This document shows positions 1 through 11,490 of a DNA stretch of 64,000 nt, one piece after another. The notes beneath the pieces are model-generated. The model saw only the letters and a list, made by a program, of their open reading frames with translations. It had not been told where the DNA came from and ran no database searches. How positions within the stretch are numbered: position 1 is the first letter of the stretch; every line of letters starts with the position of its first letter. A program made the position numbers and the translations under genes. Source of the DNA: Locusta migratoria (taxonomy: Eukaryota > Arthropoda > Insecta > Orthoptera > Acrididae); assembly GCA_026315105.1 (NCBI GenBank), contig CM048748.1:24270078-24334077 (forward strand). Reading direction: 5' to 3'.

Positions 1-446
1 AGCATTTTCTTATTTTGCCTTGTAAGTCAGCTGGCGTGTATGACTGTTGTGCCAGTTCCCCGCCGGTGACGCTGTAGGTGTTTTTATGACCTTTGCCGAG
101 AGCTTCCCGATCGGCCAGCACCAGTGTAGTGAGTGGTGTCTTGGCTGGGTAGCAAGACGGCCGGCGTTCGTTAACTGCGGGGCCCTTCCTGTTTGTCTAT
201 CTTCGCCGCGCTTTCGGCTACGTACGTGGGTGGCTTAAGGAGACTAACACCTGTCTCGCACTCGGAGAACACGTAAAATTCGCCGCCGACTGCTTGCTGA
301 ACATGACCTGGAAGGCTGCACTCATCCCTGACCTTGCTGCCACTACTCGTTACATATGAAGCAGTAGTTTCTCGGGAGCGTGCTCCATCTAAGTTAAGTA
401 TCCCAAGTCGACTGCAATTTGGCGCCGTCCGTGATGATGGAAGAGT
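1..446. other. No gene recognised; unassigned sequence left of first SINE
   Basis: Short open frames of 60-70 codons only, with no recognisable domain. Base composition is more GC-rich than the following 3 kb. It ends at the target duplication of the SINE at 460. Confidence 0.4.
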
Positions 447-459
447 GAGCCGTTCTTGG

Positions 460-656
460 CCGGCCGCGGTGGCCGAGGGGACTGAGGCGCTCCAGTCACG
501 GTCTGCACGGCCACTACGGTCGGGGGTTCGAATCCCCCCTCGGGCATGAATATTTGTGCCGACCTTAGTCTTAGCTAGTTGATAAGTTGTTTGTAAGCTT
601 AGGGACTGATGACCCCGTAGTTAAGTCCTATAAGTTCTACAAACATTTGAACATTT
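460..656 (+). mobile_element. tRNA-derived SINE (family A), complete
   Basis: The head carries a tRNA-like promoter: an A-box-like GGTGGCCGAG near 470 and a B-box GGTTCGAATCC near 526, then CTCGGGCATG, a body, and a tail of GACTGATGACCCCGTAG and CATTTGAACATTT. The 13-bp duplication GAGCCGTTCTTGG lies at 447-459 and again at 657-669, so both boundaries are visible. The other family A copies in the window share this organisation. It is a non-autonomous retroposon, expected to use LINE enzymes, and not a working tRNA gene because no cloverleaf acceptor closes. Confidence 0.9.
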
Positions 657-1766
657 GAGCCGTTCTTGGCGTTGTGGATTGCCTGAGTGCCATTACCTAA
701 GTTCCGTTATCTGCTTGCAAATTGTGCTACTAACGTGCCATAGTGCTCACGGCTTGTCCATCTTGTTTCTGGCTGTGCTCATTGTGTTGTGTCTATATTT
801 GTGCATTGTCCAATCATTGAACGCCCAGCGGTGGTTGGGTTGCTGTCCTCGTCTTCTGTGTGGTATTTATGGTGTCATTCTTGTGTTCACGAATTTTCTT
901 GTGCTGATCATGTTTATTTATTTAAGTAAACTAGAATTTAGATTATTCCGCGTCCTTCCGTAATAGTGAGTTCTGCACATCTTGTAACGTTTCTTTGAAA
1001 TTTGAAGCAGATCTACTGTTAACTGGCTTTCTGTGTATCTTGTAACGTCTCATTCAAATCTCGAGCAGGCCGACTATTGAATTACTTGTTAATCTAGCAT
1101 TTCTATTAATTTGGTATTACCCTTTGATGCAGCTGTCTTCAGAACAGTTTATCTATAAACATTGCCCAGTCCTTCCTGTAATTTTTCAGGAACATTTAAA
1201 ATTTAAGCTGGCCCTTTTCTTGAATTCCCTGTTATTTGTATTTGTATTAATTAGGGCCTTGCCTTCTTATGCAACAGTTAATAGTAGTGTTATGTTGAAA
1301 TTTTGCTGGAGCTTTTGGTAATATCAATTATAACGCAGTCATCTTGATTTTCAAGCAGGCCGACTGTTAAGGCTTTGGTTATTCTAGTGTCTGTTAGGTT
1401 GTGTTTGCTACTTGTGCAACTACCTTGATTCTGGCCTCTTGATTGTGTCATCATTCAAATTACGATTTCAAGTAATGAAAATGTTAATGGCAGCTTTATA
1501 AACTCTGCTAGTGTACCTTTTAAATGGATAAGCAGGTCTGCCTTTACCAGATTAATCAAATATTGAAACAAGCTTGAAAAGTTGTTGTAGGGAATTTTCT
1601 TGCCGATAGGCATACAGATATATAATATCAGCCTAATATTCTTCTCTAACATGTTGAGGACTTTAATTGCTTAAATACTCAACAACTATTTCTTTTTTCG
1701 AAATCTGAATGATTAATTGATTGATCTGAGGCCTTTTCATTTTGTATACCTTCTCCGGTTTTACTG

Positions 1767-1767
<1 letters not shown>

Positions 1768-1850
<83 letters not shown>
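1768..1850. repeat. (TA)n then (TG)n microsatellite
   Basis: An uninterrupted run of about 33 TA units passes into about seven GT units. Three similar TA tracts occur at 30174, 44357 and, shorter, near 12731. Confidence 0.95.
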
Positions 1851-3787
1851 TATTTAATTATTACATTCCTAACTAAAATGAAGTGTGATTCTGGAGCAGT
1901 GACAGTGTGGTTTACCTTTTCAGTCCTTTCTTGCGTCCATCCTTGAGACAGTACAATTTATTAATTATCTAAATTTAAATTAACAGTTGTTCTTAAATAG
2001 TACTATGTTAGTTACAACTGTCTCATCTTCCAAATATTTGTAGTGCACAACGGAATGATCTGACTACTGATGCATACTTGGCTCCTGCAAGGAAGACATC
2101 AACATCACGTCATGCAGAATTCTGAAAGATGCTCTTTGTCTACTTACGATCGGTGAAATTCTATCACTTATTTAAAGATAAATGTAGATGACATCTCCTG
2201 TAAGACAAATCTTAAAAAGAACAAAGTGTAAATAGTGATGGTCAGTTTGGGTACTAAAGTGATGTTGTTAGTTACTGAAGTAACTAACTGATTGTGAATT
2301 TTATGTTTATTAAATCTAATTCTTTTCAAAAAGGCTCAAGTTGATAAAAACAAATTGAATTTATATTTCCAAATTTTGGATAGATAGCAGGCTGAGGAAA
2401 GGTATAAACAATTTCAAAAGAATGGCTGAAGAACTGTTCGTGGCCACCACTGAACTGTATCGGTGACTTGTAAACAGGACAAGCACTAGAACAGTCTCTC
2501 ATCACTAGACAGGCCTCTACCTAGTTAAACTATGTATCTGCATTTCACTAGTCTGCAGTCATGAAACTTGTAAAACTTAAGTGTTACAATGTTTCTACGA
2601 AATATATATCTTGAACTAATCTAGCTTAGTGTTTCTAGTTTCTGCTGTCCCACTGGCTGGTCACCTCAGACTCTGTACCCGAACACGCGTGCATCCTATT
2701 CCCTGTGTCTACGTCTCTTCACTCGGTCACCGACACCTAAGACAACCAGCGGGGACGAGACACAAAAATCTCCACAGATAAATTTTGATTTAATTTTTGC
2801 TTTCCTATAATATAACATTTGGTCCCCATTGTGAGTTTTATTCATTACAATGGCAATTTTAAAGATTTGCGTACGGTATAATAATTTTCTAAATATTATT
2901 TTAAACGCTTGGTTGTAAGTGTTCGTGTAGATTGTTTTCCGAACTGTTATTGCTTCCTACTGGGCCGTACCTAACTGTGGTAAACTAAGTAAATTCTCAT
3001 CATTGGTAACGTAATCACTGTGACACCTTCAAACTTTTGCTAAATTCCATAAAGAAGCCCATCGAACGACTTTCCTTCGCTCACTTAAAGTGTTTTACAA
3101 ATTCAGATATCTACCTGAGCTCCATGTGCGTGTACTACGTCGAACGCTGCGAAAGGCATTTGTAGTGTTTCGTTTCAGAAGGCTCATATGCACTCATGAA
3201 ATTATGCTAATGAAATTACTGGTACTCACTGGAATTGTATTGTTCCCCAAGTCACGGCCAATGCGAGCTAATGTAATTTCACAGCTGGTTTAAGTGATAC
3301 GTGATTGTCTAACGAGCATGTACAGCAGAATTTCTATTTGTATGTCGAAATTGACGTCAATGAAAAAATCACATAATTTAAACTGATTTCAGACGGATAA
3401 AATTTAATTTCAGTGGTCATGTATATGCCCCTTGTTTCACGTACAAATGCAATTAGGTTAGCATATCTAGCACGAATCTAGCGCAATAACATAGACAGCT
3501 ACAAACAGCAGTTGGATTTGTGCTGACACTGTCGTCATTAGACTAATGGAAGTAATAGCTACCATCATATATGAAAAGTAAGAGATATTGTCGAGATTAT
3601 GATGAAACGAAGACCAAGATGGAGAGTGCGTTTTAAAAATTCATTGATATAAAATATAGATCCATTTGGGAGTGGAAGATTTCCTTAACGGTTTAAATAT
3701 CCGAAGTTAAGTGAATAGCGGTGAAAAACTAGCGCGAAGCTTCCATCCAGTTTTACTATTGCCACTGTTGTGGAAAATTTTAATATG

Positions 3788-3838
<51 letters not shown>
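3788..3838. repeat. (AAT)n microsatellite
   Basis: About 17 uninterrupted AAT/ATA units. The poly-Asn frame that covers it is not a gene. Confidence 0.95.
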
Positions 3839-4089
3839 CCATTAGATAATTTATCGTTAGTCACAGTTTGGATTTCACATCAGGTGAGATTGGGCTTAAT
3901 TGTTACTTGTACATTTTTTAATCTGCCAGAGGTATTTGTTGGAAACAAAGTATTGTTTAAAATAAATTAAGAATGTAAGGTGTAGAAGGAAGGGCCACAA
4001 AATGATACGAATCCTTTTTATGTGATAGTAAGTGAACGATGTCAACGACAAAGAGACCAGAAACAAGTTAACAATTATCATTCTAGTTG

Positions 4090-5398
4090 GAAGTAATTAC
4101 ATGTGGTGTCTCTCAAGGATCCATCGTAGGGCCACTACATTTTCTCGTGCAAAGCAATAGTCTATCATGATAAACAGTACCAGACGCCAAGTTTGTTTAG
4201 TTTGCAGATGATAAGAATATCGCAATAAATATGGAATCAGGTTTTGTCTTAGATCGCTTAATGAAATTTCAGATAGTGGTGATTACCTAACTACGTAGAA
4301 GACGATCTTAATACATGAACATTATGCACTTCACAAGAAGAATTGTTTGCCTGAACCGCTTGTAGATATGTATCATGATAACTATTTCCAGAGAAATTGT
4401 ATCGCTATCTACAGATCATACACGAAATATTTCTTTGTCAACCGTAGACTGGTTTTAACATTAAACACGTTTATAGGCGACGATAAAGCAGTAGTCCTTA
4501 AGTGATCAGAAGATGGCGATTTAATTTCGATTAAACTAGTTATCTGAAGAGATTGACAAGTGATCTAGACAAATAAATCTTAGGATTAAAAATTAAGTGC
4601 ACCATGGAAATTATATGTATCAATCATCTGAAGATAAAAACCAAATGCAGAACGATCTAAATAAGATACCAGTATGGTGTAAAAATTGGAAATTGACTCT
4701 AAATAATGAGAAGTGTGAAGTCGTCCACATGAGTACGAAAAGAAATCCGATAAACTTTGTTTACAAGATAAATCAATCAAAAGTGAAGGCCGTAATCTCC
4801 ACAAAATACCTAGGATTTACTATTACTTCATACTTAAATTGGAAATAACACGTAGATAATGTCGTGAGAAAGGCGAACCAGAGACTGCGTTTTACTGGCA
4901 GAACCATTAAAACATCCAACAGAACCACAAAAGAAACTGCATACACTACGCTTGTCCGTCCATTTTTGGAGTATTGCTGCCCAGTGTGGGATCCTTATCG
5001 GGTGGGTTTGACGTAGGACATCGTAAGAGTCCAAAGAAGGGCAGCTCGTTTCGTATTGTCACGATACAGGGTTAGACAAAGTTACGGAAATAATACAGGA
5101 TCTGGGATGGGAATCATTACAACAACGGCGCTTATCACTGCGGCGTGGGCTACTTACGAAACTCCAATCGCCAACATTCTCCCCCGAATGCGAAAATATA
5201 TTTTTGACTCCCACTTACATAGGTAGAAATGATCATGCGAATATAATAGGGGAAATCAGAGCTAGAACGGAGAGATTCAGGTGTTCTTTCTTCCCGCGCG
5301 CAATTCGAGAATGGAATGGGAGATAAATAGTATAATGGTGGTTCGATGAACCCTCTGCGATGCACTTAAATGTGATTTGCAGAGTATCCCATGTAGAT
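4090..5398 (+). pseudogene. CR1/Jockey-like LINE relic, RT C-terminal half to 3' end
   Basis: The remnant opens with a degenerate GVSQGS-GPL reverse transcriptase motif B near 4105. A stretch readable at 4597-4848 (NDLNKIPVWCKNWKLTLN...KYLGF) matches the usual region after the RT active site, then come traces of a LVRPFLEYCCPVWDPY block near 4950 and a REWNG block near 5310. Stops and frameshifts interrupt every part. It ends around a GCAGAGTATCCCATGTAGATG-like 3' terminus; the same terminus occurs on the opposite strand at 21067. The 5' part (endonuclease) is missing, as in usual 5'-truncated insertions. Clade is uncertain between CR1 and Jockey. Confidence 0.7.
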
Positions 5399-5566
5399 GA
5401 ATTATTTGTCAGTAAACTTTGAAGAAACAAACAACTGTATGACGTTCCGAAGTTGTAGGACGTTTCCGCCAGTATATAGGCCAAAATACGATGACAATAT
5501 TAAAATATTTAGACTATAACTTGATAATAGATCCAACTAGACGAATGACGTCACACAACTGCTAAA
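5399..5566. other. Short spacer without gene
   Basis: Nothing recognised between the LINE relic and the mariner derivative. Confidence 0.3.
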
Positions 5567-5568
5567 TA

Positions 5569-6409
5569 CGAGGGATGGAACTTAAATATTGGCAACTGTT
5601 AATTCACAACCGATGCAAAAGCTTTACATGTTTGCTCCTGTTAGTTTCCTTCAAAGTAGTCTCCAGCGTTGTGTAGAACCCGTTGCCAGCTATGTGGAAA
5701 GCGTAGTATACCGTTAGCATAGCAGGTTCTGTTGATGGTGCGAATGGAGTAGTCTACTGCTTGTCGAATCTCTGGAACAGTTCTATAGCGAATGTCACGA
5801 AGTGGTTCTTTCATCTTCGGAATCAAACCAAAGTCACAAGAAATTACGTCCGGGGATTATGGCGGATGGCACAGTGACTTTCGCATGCTTAGGCGTTCCT
5901 TTAGGATGCGAAGCATAGTCGCAAGCACAGTAGTGTGCGACCTCACGAACCGTCTGGCGTCGATAACTGTCCTGTTATGCGGCAACAGAAATCACTTCTT
6001 CAGAGTCGCTAGGACGACCTGCCCGATGCATGTCTGCCACAGTTCGCTGAACTTCGTGGGAGGCTTTTATCGAACGTACCACTGTTCTGTACAGCAATGC
6101 CGATTCCCCGCACGTCTCTTGAAGACCTAGATGACACTGTCGTGCTGTACGACCCCTGGCACATTCAGTCGTGATACAACTCCGGCGCTCCTGTTTCGAA
6201 AACATAGTGACCCCTTCACGTTAGACCGCTCGCTCACAACTGATATAGTTTTACTCGATTATGCGCACGCCGGTGACGTGGGACCGTCAAGTGCCTTTGC
6301 TCGGAGGTAAGGTGGGTATGTCAACAACGTGTGCTACCAGCGGCAACAGTAGATTCCTTTGCATTGTGCCTCCACAGCAGTGTTGCCACTATTTAAATTG
6401 CCACCCTCG
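5569..6409 (-). mobile_element. mariner-like deletion derivative with intact ends
   Basis: The ends are CGAGGG... at 5569 and ...CCCTCG at 6409, each flanked by TA (5567-5568 and 6410-6411), the mariner target site. About 35 bp of each end form imperfect inverted repeats (TGG-ACTTAAATA-TTGGCAAC against its complement). The interior reads on the minus strand as a transposase whose centre is missing, so this copy is non-autonomous. Confidence 0.85.
5641..6205 (-). pseudogene. Mariner transposase remnant, N- and C-terminal parts only
   Basis: The N-terminal piece (6205 to about 5975) reads as a helix-turn-helix segment with KQERR..., GRTARQ, ETCGESALLYRTV and MHRAGRPS, which is a SETMAR/mariner-type DNA-binding region. 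The C-terminal piece (5826-5641) contains a basic WQRVLHNAGDYFEGN ending. The catalytic DDD/E core that should lie between them is deleted, so the protein could not cut DNA even if it were made. The two pieces are in different frames. Identification rests on the order and spacing of these motifs. Confidence 0.75.
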
Positions 6410-6411
6410 TA

Positions 6412-7039
6412 TCTAAAACAAAACTATTTGCAACGTGAGTGTTGTCAGAGATAGATGATATAAACGTCACTGAGTCAAGCTAGTTTTAGTTTAATAACAT
6501 GTAATAATAATAACAACAATTTCCTGTCGCTCATTGGGCTGGTGCAAGTCTTTCAATTTGACGCCATTTCGGCGACTTGCGTGTCCCTAGCCTACCCCAG
6601 TTATCCAACCGGGGAAAGAGGACGTACAGCTTAACGTGGAATCCGAACCACGTGTCGTTTCTGGTGACTCCTCACATCGTTGAGAGGTGAAAGATGGGTT
6701 AATAACTGAATAATGTCCTACTGGGGACTTCTAGAGTTCCGTAGTAGATAATCACTACTGCTTCATAATGTATTAATCCCTTATCTGGATTTGTTACCTA
6801 CTTTTGTCCGTTGAGGTGTTCATTTTTCTTGAACCCCACGATTCAGTTACTTGCTAGGAGTCATTAAGACTTAAGTTTCAGTAAAATATTAATTTGATCC
6901 GACTTCTGACACACTCATGAGTACTTTCGCAGAAATTGGTTTCACATCAATATTAATAACAAAATTAAATTTCTTTCATTATTTTATCGATTGTAGCTCT
7001 TGTTCTTACGTGTTTTAAGCAGAAATTGTTTGTGAATAT
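6412..7039. other. No gene; contains part of a SINE-like repeat
   Basis: From about 6500 to 6715 the minus strand shares several blocks (CACCTCT, GTGGTTCGGA, CTGTA-GTCC, ATAACTGG) with the SINE at 30885-31192, suggesting an old headless member. The rest shows nothing recognisable. Confidence 0.35.
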
Positions 7040-7432
7040 AATGTTTGCCTGATATGCAAACCACTATTTCATTTTATATCGCCGGCCGCGGTGGCCGCGG
7101 GGACTGAGGCGCTCCAGTCACGGTCTGCACGGCCACTACGGTCGGGGGTTCGAATCCCCCCTCGGGCATGGATATTTGTGCCGTCCTAGTTCGTAAGTAG
7201 TTCATAAGTAGTTTGTAAGTTTAGGGACTGATAGCCCCGTAGTTGAGTCCCATAGGCTTTACAAACATTTGAACATTTGAACATTTTATATCCAAACAAG
7301 TTTCGGCTCCTCTGTGCCATCATAAGTGGGTTTTCCATTTACTTATTGCTGTGAAGACAAAATACGTGTACTACTGTACTAAATTTACACATTGTACAGT
7401 AGCAAAATCATTGTTTTTTTATTTTCACAGCA
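7040..7432 (-). mobile_element. PLE-type terminal fragment, split by a SINE
   Basis: With the SINE at 7081-7281 removed, the minus strand reads GATGATGGCACAGAGG-GCCGAAAC followed by a block ending in TTGCATATCAGGC. The same block is found on the plus strand at 8690-8760. The GATGA-stem-GAAA arrangement resembles the hammerhead ribozyme core described in the ends of Penelope-like elements. No coding region remains. Confidence 0.5.
7081..7281 (+). mobile_element. tRNA-derived SINE (family A), complete
   Basis: Head GCCGGCCGCGGTGGCCG, B-box GGTTCGAATCC, tail CATTTGAACATTTGAA. The 11-bp duplication CATTTTATATC is present at 7070-7080 and 7282-7292. It interrupts a PLE-type terminus. Confidence 0.9.
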
Positions 7433-8640
7433 ATTAGATTAGATTAGATTAATACTTGTTCCATAGATCATGAATAGGACACTTCGTAATGATGTGGAAC
7501 ATGTCAGGTTAATGAAGGGTGTCTGTACAAGACGTTACGTTACACAAAAGATTACATTAGTCAATTTTTTTAAATTTATATCTAAAAATCATCCAATGAG
7601 TCGAAGGAGTTGTTATTCATAAATTCTTTTTGTATATTTTTAAATGCTAGTTGGCTATCTGTTAGGCTTCTAGTGCTGCTTGGTAGGTGACCAAAGACTC
7701 GTGGCACCATAATTCACCCCTTTCTGTGCCAAACTCAGATTTAGCCCTACATAGTGAAGATCATCCTTTCTGGGTTGGATTATTAACATAAGTGAATATA
7801 TATATACTGTGAAGTTACTGTGCGGACACCTAAATCCTTAAATAGATGTCTCCAGGGTGATTGTGGGTGGGCTCCTGCAATTATTCCGATTACACGATTT
7901 TGTGCAATGAATACTTTTTTACTCAATGATGAATTACCCCAGAATATGTTGTCATATGAAAGCAGTGAATGATAATAGGCATAGTAAGCTAATTTACTGA
8001 GATTCTTGTCTCCAAAATTTGCAATAACACTAACAGTATAAGTATCTGAACTCAAACGTTTCAGCAGACCGTTTATGTGTTGCTTCCAGTTTAATCTCTC
8101 ATCAGTGCACAAACCTAAAAGTTTTGAAAATTCTACCTTAGTTACAGACTTATGTTCAAAGTCTATATGGAGTTGTGCCATTTACTGTACACAACTGTAT
8201 ATACTGTGTTTTATCAAAATTTAATGAGAGTACGTTTGCAGAGACCACCTAATAATTTTGTGAAACACATTATTTACGATTACATTACTTAGTTCTTGTT
8301 TTTGCATCTTCATCAATGTAAAATGGCAAGTTATTTATGTATATCAAGAGCAGTAAAGGACCTAAGACCGAACCTGGTGGCATCCCATCTTTGGTAGTCC
8401 CTCAGTTTAAGGAATCGGCTTACTCATTATTTACGACTATATCACTTAGTTCTTGTTTTATTTATGTGATTACCTTATTTCTATCATCAGCAAAAAACTA
8501 ACTTTGCATCTTCATCAATGTAGAATGGCAAGTCATTTATGTATATCAAGAACAGTAAAGGACCTAAGACCGAACCCTGTGGCACCACATCCTTGGTAAT
8601 CCCCCAGTTTGAGGAAGCGGCTGATGTTTTGACATTAGAT
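7433..8640 (-). pseudogene. CR1/Jockey-like LINE (second family), RT region to 3' tail
   Basis: On the minus strand the order is: RT motif B (VPQGSVLGPLLFLIYINDLP, about 8600-8530), a duplicated piece of the same region at about 8290-8430, then a 132-codon frame at 8181-7783 with KLLGLCTDERLNWKQHI, HSLLSYDNIFWG and QNRVIGIIAGAHP, typical of the region after the RT active site. The 3' end has a (GATTA)-type tail, seen on the plus strand as AGATTAGATTAGATTA at 7435-7451. It is 5'-truncated, frameshifted and partly duplicated inside, so it is inactive. Confidence 0.75.
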
Positions 8641-8790
8641 GAACCACACATTTCAACTTTCTGCTTATATAAATAAATGTAAAACCTATTGATGATGGCA
8701 CAGAGGTGCCGAAACCAGTTTGGGTGTAAAATAGTGTTTTGCATATCAGGCGGACATCAAACTCAGATAAAAATGAAATAACGCTTAACA
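8641..8790 (+). mobile_element. PLE-type terminal fragment with hammerhead-like core
   Basis: TTGATGATGGCAC...GTGCCGAAAC at 8689-8714: a GGCAC/GTGCC stem closes between GATGA and GAAA. The first core base is T rather than the expected C, so the motif is degenerate. Its inverted partner lies at 7040-7432. Confidence 0.45.
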
Positions 8791-9383
8791 TAGGATTAGA
8801 TTTCTTTACCAGTTCATTGCAGTAATGTAACCATTTTAAACAGATGTGTCTGTTTGATGTTGACAGCTACAGTGTGAGAGAAGACGCGGAGTTCAGTGGG
8901 TCGGAGAGCAGGGCGGATCGCGGCTGCAGTGGGACGCTGCGGCGGTCTGGGGACATTTTTACTTCTCTTTACCGCAGGAGCTTCAAGTGCTCGTCCCGGC
9001 GTTCACGTCGAATTTAGCTCACTCGGCGTTTTGTTCGCTTTGCTTCGCCCGCCACCCGTGGCCCAGTTGCGGCAGCCACAGCGGGGTGAGGTGCGCTTTC
9101 TCTGCTGCCTGCGGTGAGGGGTGGCCGTCACGCCCTCTGACCCACCCCCTAAGGGCGGGTGCTGGCTGGGGGATGCATCAGCCGGGATGCGAATAGCCCC
9201 AGGCAGATGTCGCACGTGCTGTTGGTAGGTCACGACTGGCACTTTGTAGGCTGAATCCGGGTCCCTTGCGAACTCAGGGGGTGATCCGTGGCCACACCAC
9301 ACCCTCTAAATGGGGTAATCGCGTCGCATGTCGCTTGTGACTGCCTGTGTGACAAAGCTCCGTTTCCGAAGGACATCAATATA
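8791..9383. other. GC-rich stretch without supported gene
   Basis: About 450 bp (8880-9340) is clearly more GC- and CpG-rich than its surroundings. Overlapping short frames on both strands (73-99 codons) show no domain or conserved motif, so I do not call a gene. It could be the untranslated 5' part of an unrecognised element. Confidence 0.35.
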
Positions 9384-9385
9384 TA

Positions 9386-10057
9386 CAGGGTGTTTCAGTA
9401 AGTGTGTTTGCCTCTGTAACTTATAAAATAATAGGTGACGGAAATTTTAATGAGGTAGGTCAACACAAGAAGCTGCGGAGCTATGAACATAGTGTATTGC
9501 ATCATTTTCCAAAGAGTTAGCACACAAAGATATAATTTTTTAATGGAACAATAGTTCTTTTCTATCGTGTATTGGATTCGTTTAAACCAGCTGCGTCCAA
9601 ATCAATTTAAACTACGTTCCTATCACTGTTAGTTGGGGAGCTACAACCCTTCAGAGTTCCGGGGGCGGAGGCTGCAATAGCATAGCTGACTGGCCTAGTG
9701 GCTAACCCCTGTGTCACGGCCCACTGTCTCATGACCACCAGTCAGTCAGCTACGCTGTCGTAGCCTCCGCCCCTAAACTTTGAAGGGTTGTAGCTCCCAA
9801 ACTAACAGTGATAGGAATGTAGTTTAAATTGATTTGGACGCAGCTGGTTTCAACGGAGCCTATCCACGAGAGAAAAAACTATTGTTCCATTTAAAAAATT
9901 ATATCTTTGTTCTGTAACTCTTTGGAAAATGATACAATAAACTATGTTCATAGCTCCACAGAAAGTGTAACATATCTTGTGTTGACCTACCGCATTAAAA
10001 TTTCTCATCACCTATTATTTTACACGTTACAGAGGCAAACACAGAAAAAAAAACCTG
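9386..10057. mobile_element. Foldback MITE with about 300-bp inverted arms
   Basis: Starts CAGGGTGTTTCAG at 9386 and ends ...AAACCTG at 10057, with TA on each side (9384-9385, 10058-10059). The two arms are near-perfect complements, e.g. TGCCTCTGTAAC against GTTACAGAGGCA and CTTTGAAGGGTTGTAGCTC against its complement, and leave only a short loop around 9690-9745. No coding capacity. TA target sites and CAGGGTG ends point to the Tc1/mariner group. Confidence 0.85.
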
Positions 10058-10347
10058 TATATGAGTAGCTTAATACAGAGTGTCCAGAAAAGAACTCCCT
10101 GAATTCAAAATTAAATATCTGGAAAACAAAGATCGATAGAGGAATGCAGTAAACGGTATGTTTATTGTGAAAGCTGTAAGAAGTTTATACAGCAATTTGA
10201 AATAATAGTTACAAAAGCTGCTAACAGGTGGCGCTGTAATCGCCATACGTAGTGCGTAGTGTAAATAGTGATCCGAAGCCCAAAGCGATCAGTTCCACTA
10301 CTGAAACGTGAAAGGAGGTTAGCGTACCGAAGGAAGAGATTAAAACC

Positions 10348-11216
10348 ATGTACTCCATTGAACAACGCGTTTTTCTGGTGCTAGAGTACCACAGGTTAGA
10401 AGAGAGTCGTACGGCAACAAGGCAAAGTTTTCAAGCACGATTTAATGTTCCAAAAGGACCCGATGCGAAGACCATTCGTACGCTCTGCAAAATTTCAACG
10501 AACAGGCAGCGTAACTGATGATCTAGTGGGGCATGTTGGCCGCAAGCAAACCGCAGTTACACCTGAAAATATCGCTACACTTTCTGGAATTATTCAGTGA
10601 AATCCAATGTCATCCGTCCGTAAAATTCCATCTGAGACTGGTTTGATGCGTTCCAGCAAGCAGAAAGTACTGAGAAAGAGCCTACACATGTTTCCATTCA
10701 AAGTTCAAACGCACCAGGCCATAGTCGTACGAGCTGTGCAACAAAGGGTTGCCTTTGCTAATCAGATGCTCACAATGATTGATAGTGAAGGATTTGATGT
10801 TGGCTGTATCTGGTTTACAGATGAAGCACACTTCCACCTGATTGGATATGTGAATAAGCAGAACTGGCGATTTTGGGGTTCCGAAAAGGCATATTGGTGT
10901 GAAGCGAAACACCTGTATTCTCCTGTATTCTGCAGCAGAGGCATTATTGGACCTTTTTTTCATTCGAGAAACGGTCACTGGTCACTGGTACACGTTACGT
11001 TGCAATTTTGGAACAATTTTTCGCCACACAGCAAGCGTTAGAGGATCGACCAAGTACTGAATGGTTTATGCAAGATGGAGCCCGACCACATCGGACCGAA
11101 CAAGTGTTTCGCTTTCTTGAGGAACACTTCGGGAATCGAGTCATTGTTTTGGAATATCCCAAATTTACTGGTGCAGGCATGGATTGGCCTCCATATTCGC
11201 CGGATTTGTCTCCCTG

Positions 11217-11277
<61 letters not shown>

Positions 11278-11490
11278 AACGACACTGTGAAAGACATGGT
11301 GTACCCGAAGTATCCGGCCACGCCGGACGAGCTTGAATCGGCGATCTCTGTGGCGGTTGAGACACTACGAAATGTGATGGCGAATTGTATTGATCGTTTG
11401 CGTCACCTCTGTAGTGCCAATGGTGAACATTGTGTTGTTACTGTTTGCAAAGAGTGTTTTCATACGACTATTTCACGCATGTCTGCTGAT
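10348..11490 (+). pseudogene. Mariner/IS630-type transposase, frameshifted, with poly-T insertion
   Basis: The likely start ATG (MYSIEQRVFLVLEYHR) opens a helix-turn-helix region. A frameshift follows near 10490 (the frame ends at TGATGA around 10518) and an in-frame TGA lies near 10600. The longer piece 10607-11041 holds the first catalytic block WFTDEAHFHLIGYVNKQNW; after another frameshift the piece from 11008 holds MQDGARPHRTEQVFRF and DWPPYSPDLSPCDFF, the second and third acidic positions. Right after CDFF a run of 57 T replaces what should be the next residues, and coding resumes in frame with LNDTVKDMVYPKYPATPDELESAI. Catalytic residues can be seen but the gene is dead. Confidence 0.85.
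11220..11276. repeat. Poly(T) run of 57 inside a transposase gene
   Basis: An uninterrupted T57, a multiple of three, encoding 19 Phe. See findings. Confidence 0.95.

Larger units (their letters stand above)
670..4085. other. AT-rich sequence without recognisable genes
   Basis: About 3.4 kb with only short frames (102 aa at 655-963 and smaller) that show no domain. It holds a dinucleotide and a trinucleotide microsatellite, listed separately. I see no repeat boundary or transposon remnant that I can name. Confidence 0.4.

Noticed and set aside
460..656. tRNA genes at the SINE heads (also 7081, 46324, 53337 and others)
   Set aside because: Promoter boxes are present but the heads run into SINE bodies, share one tail and have target duplications; no complete cloverleaf.
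4597..4848. 83-codon ORF as an independent small gene
   Set aside because: It is a preserved piece of a LINE reverse transcriptase region.
8896..9302. Overlapping GC-rich ORFs of 69-99 codons
   Set aside because: Open on both strands as expected from GC-rich DNA; no domain.
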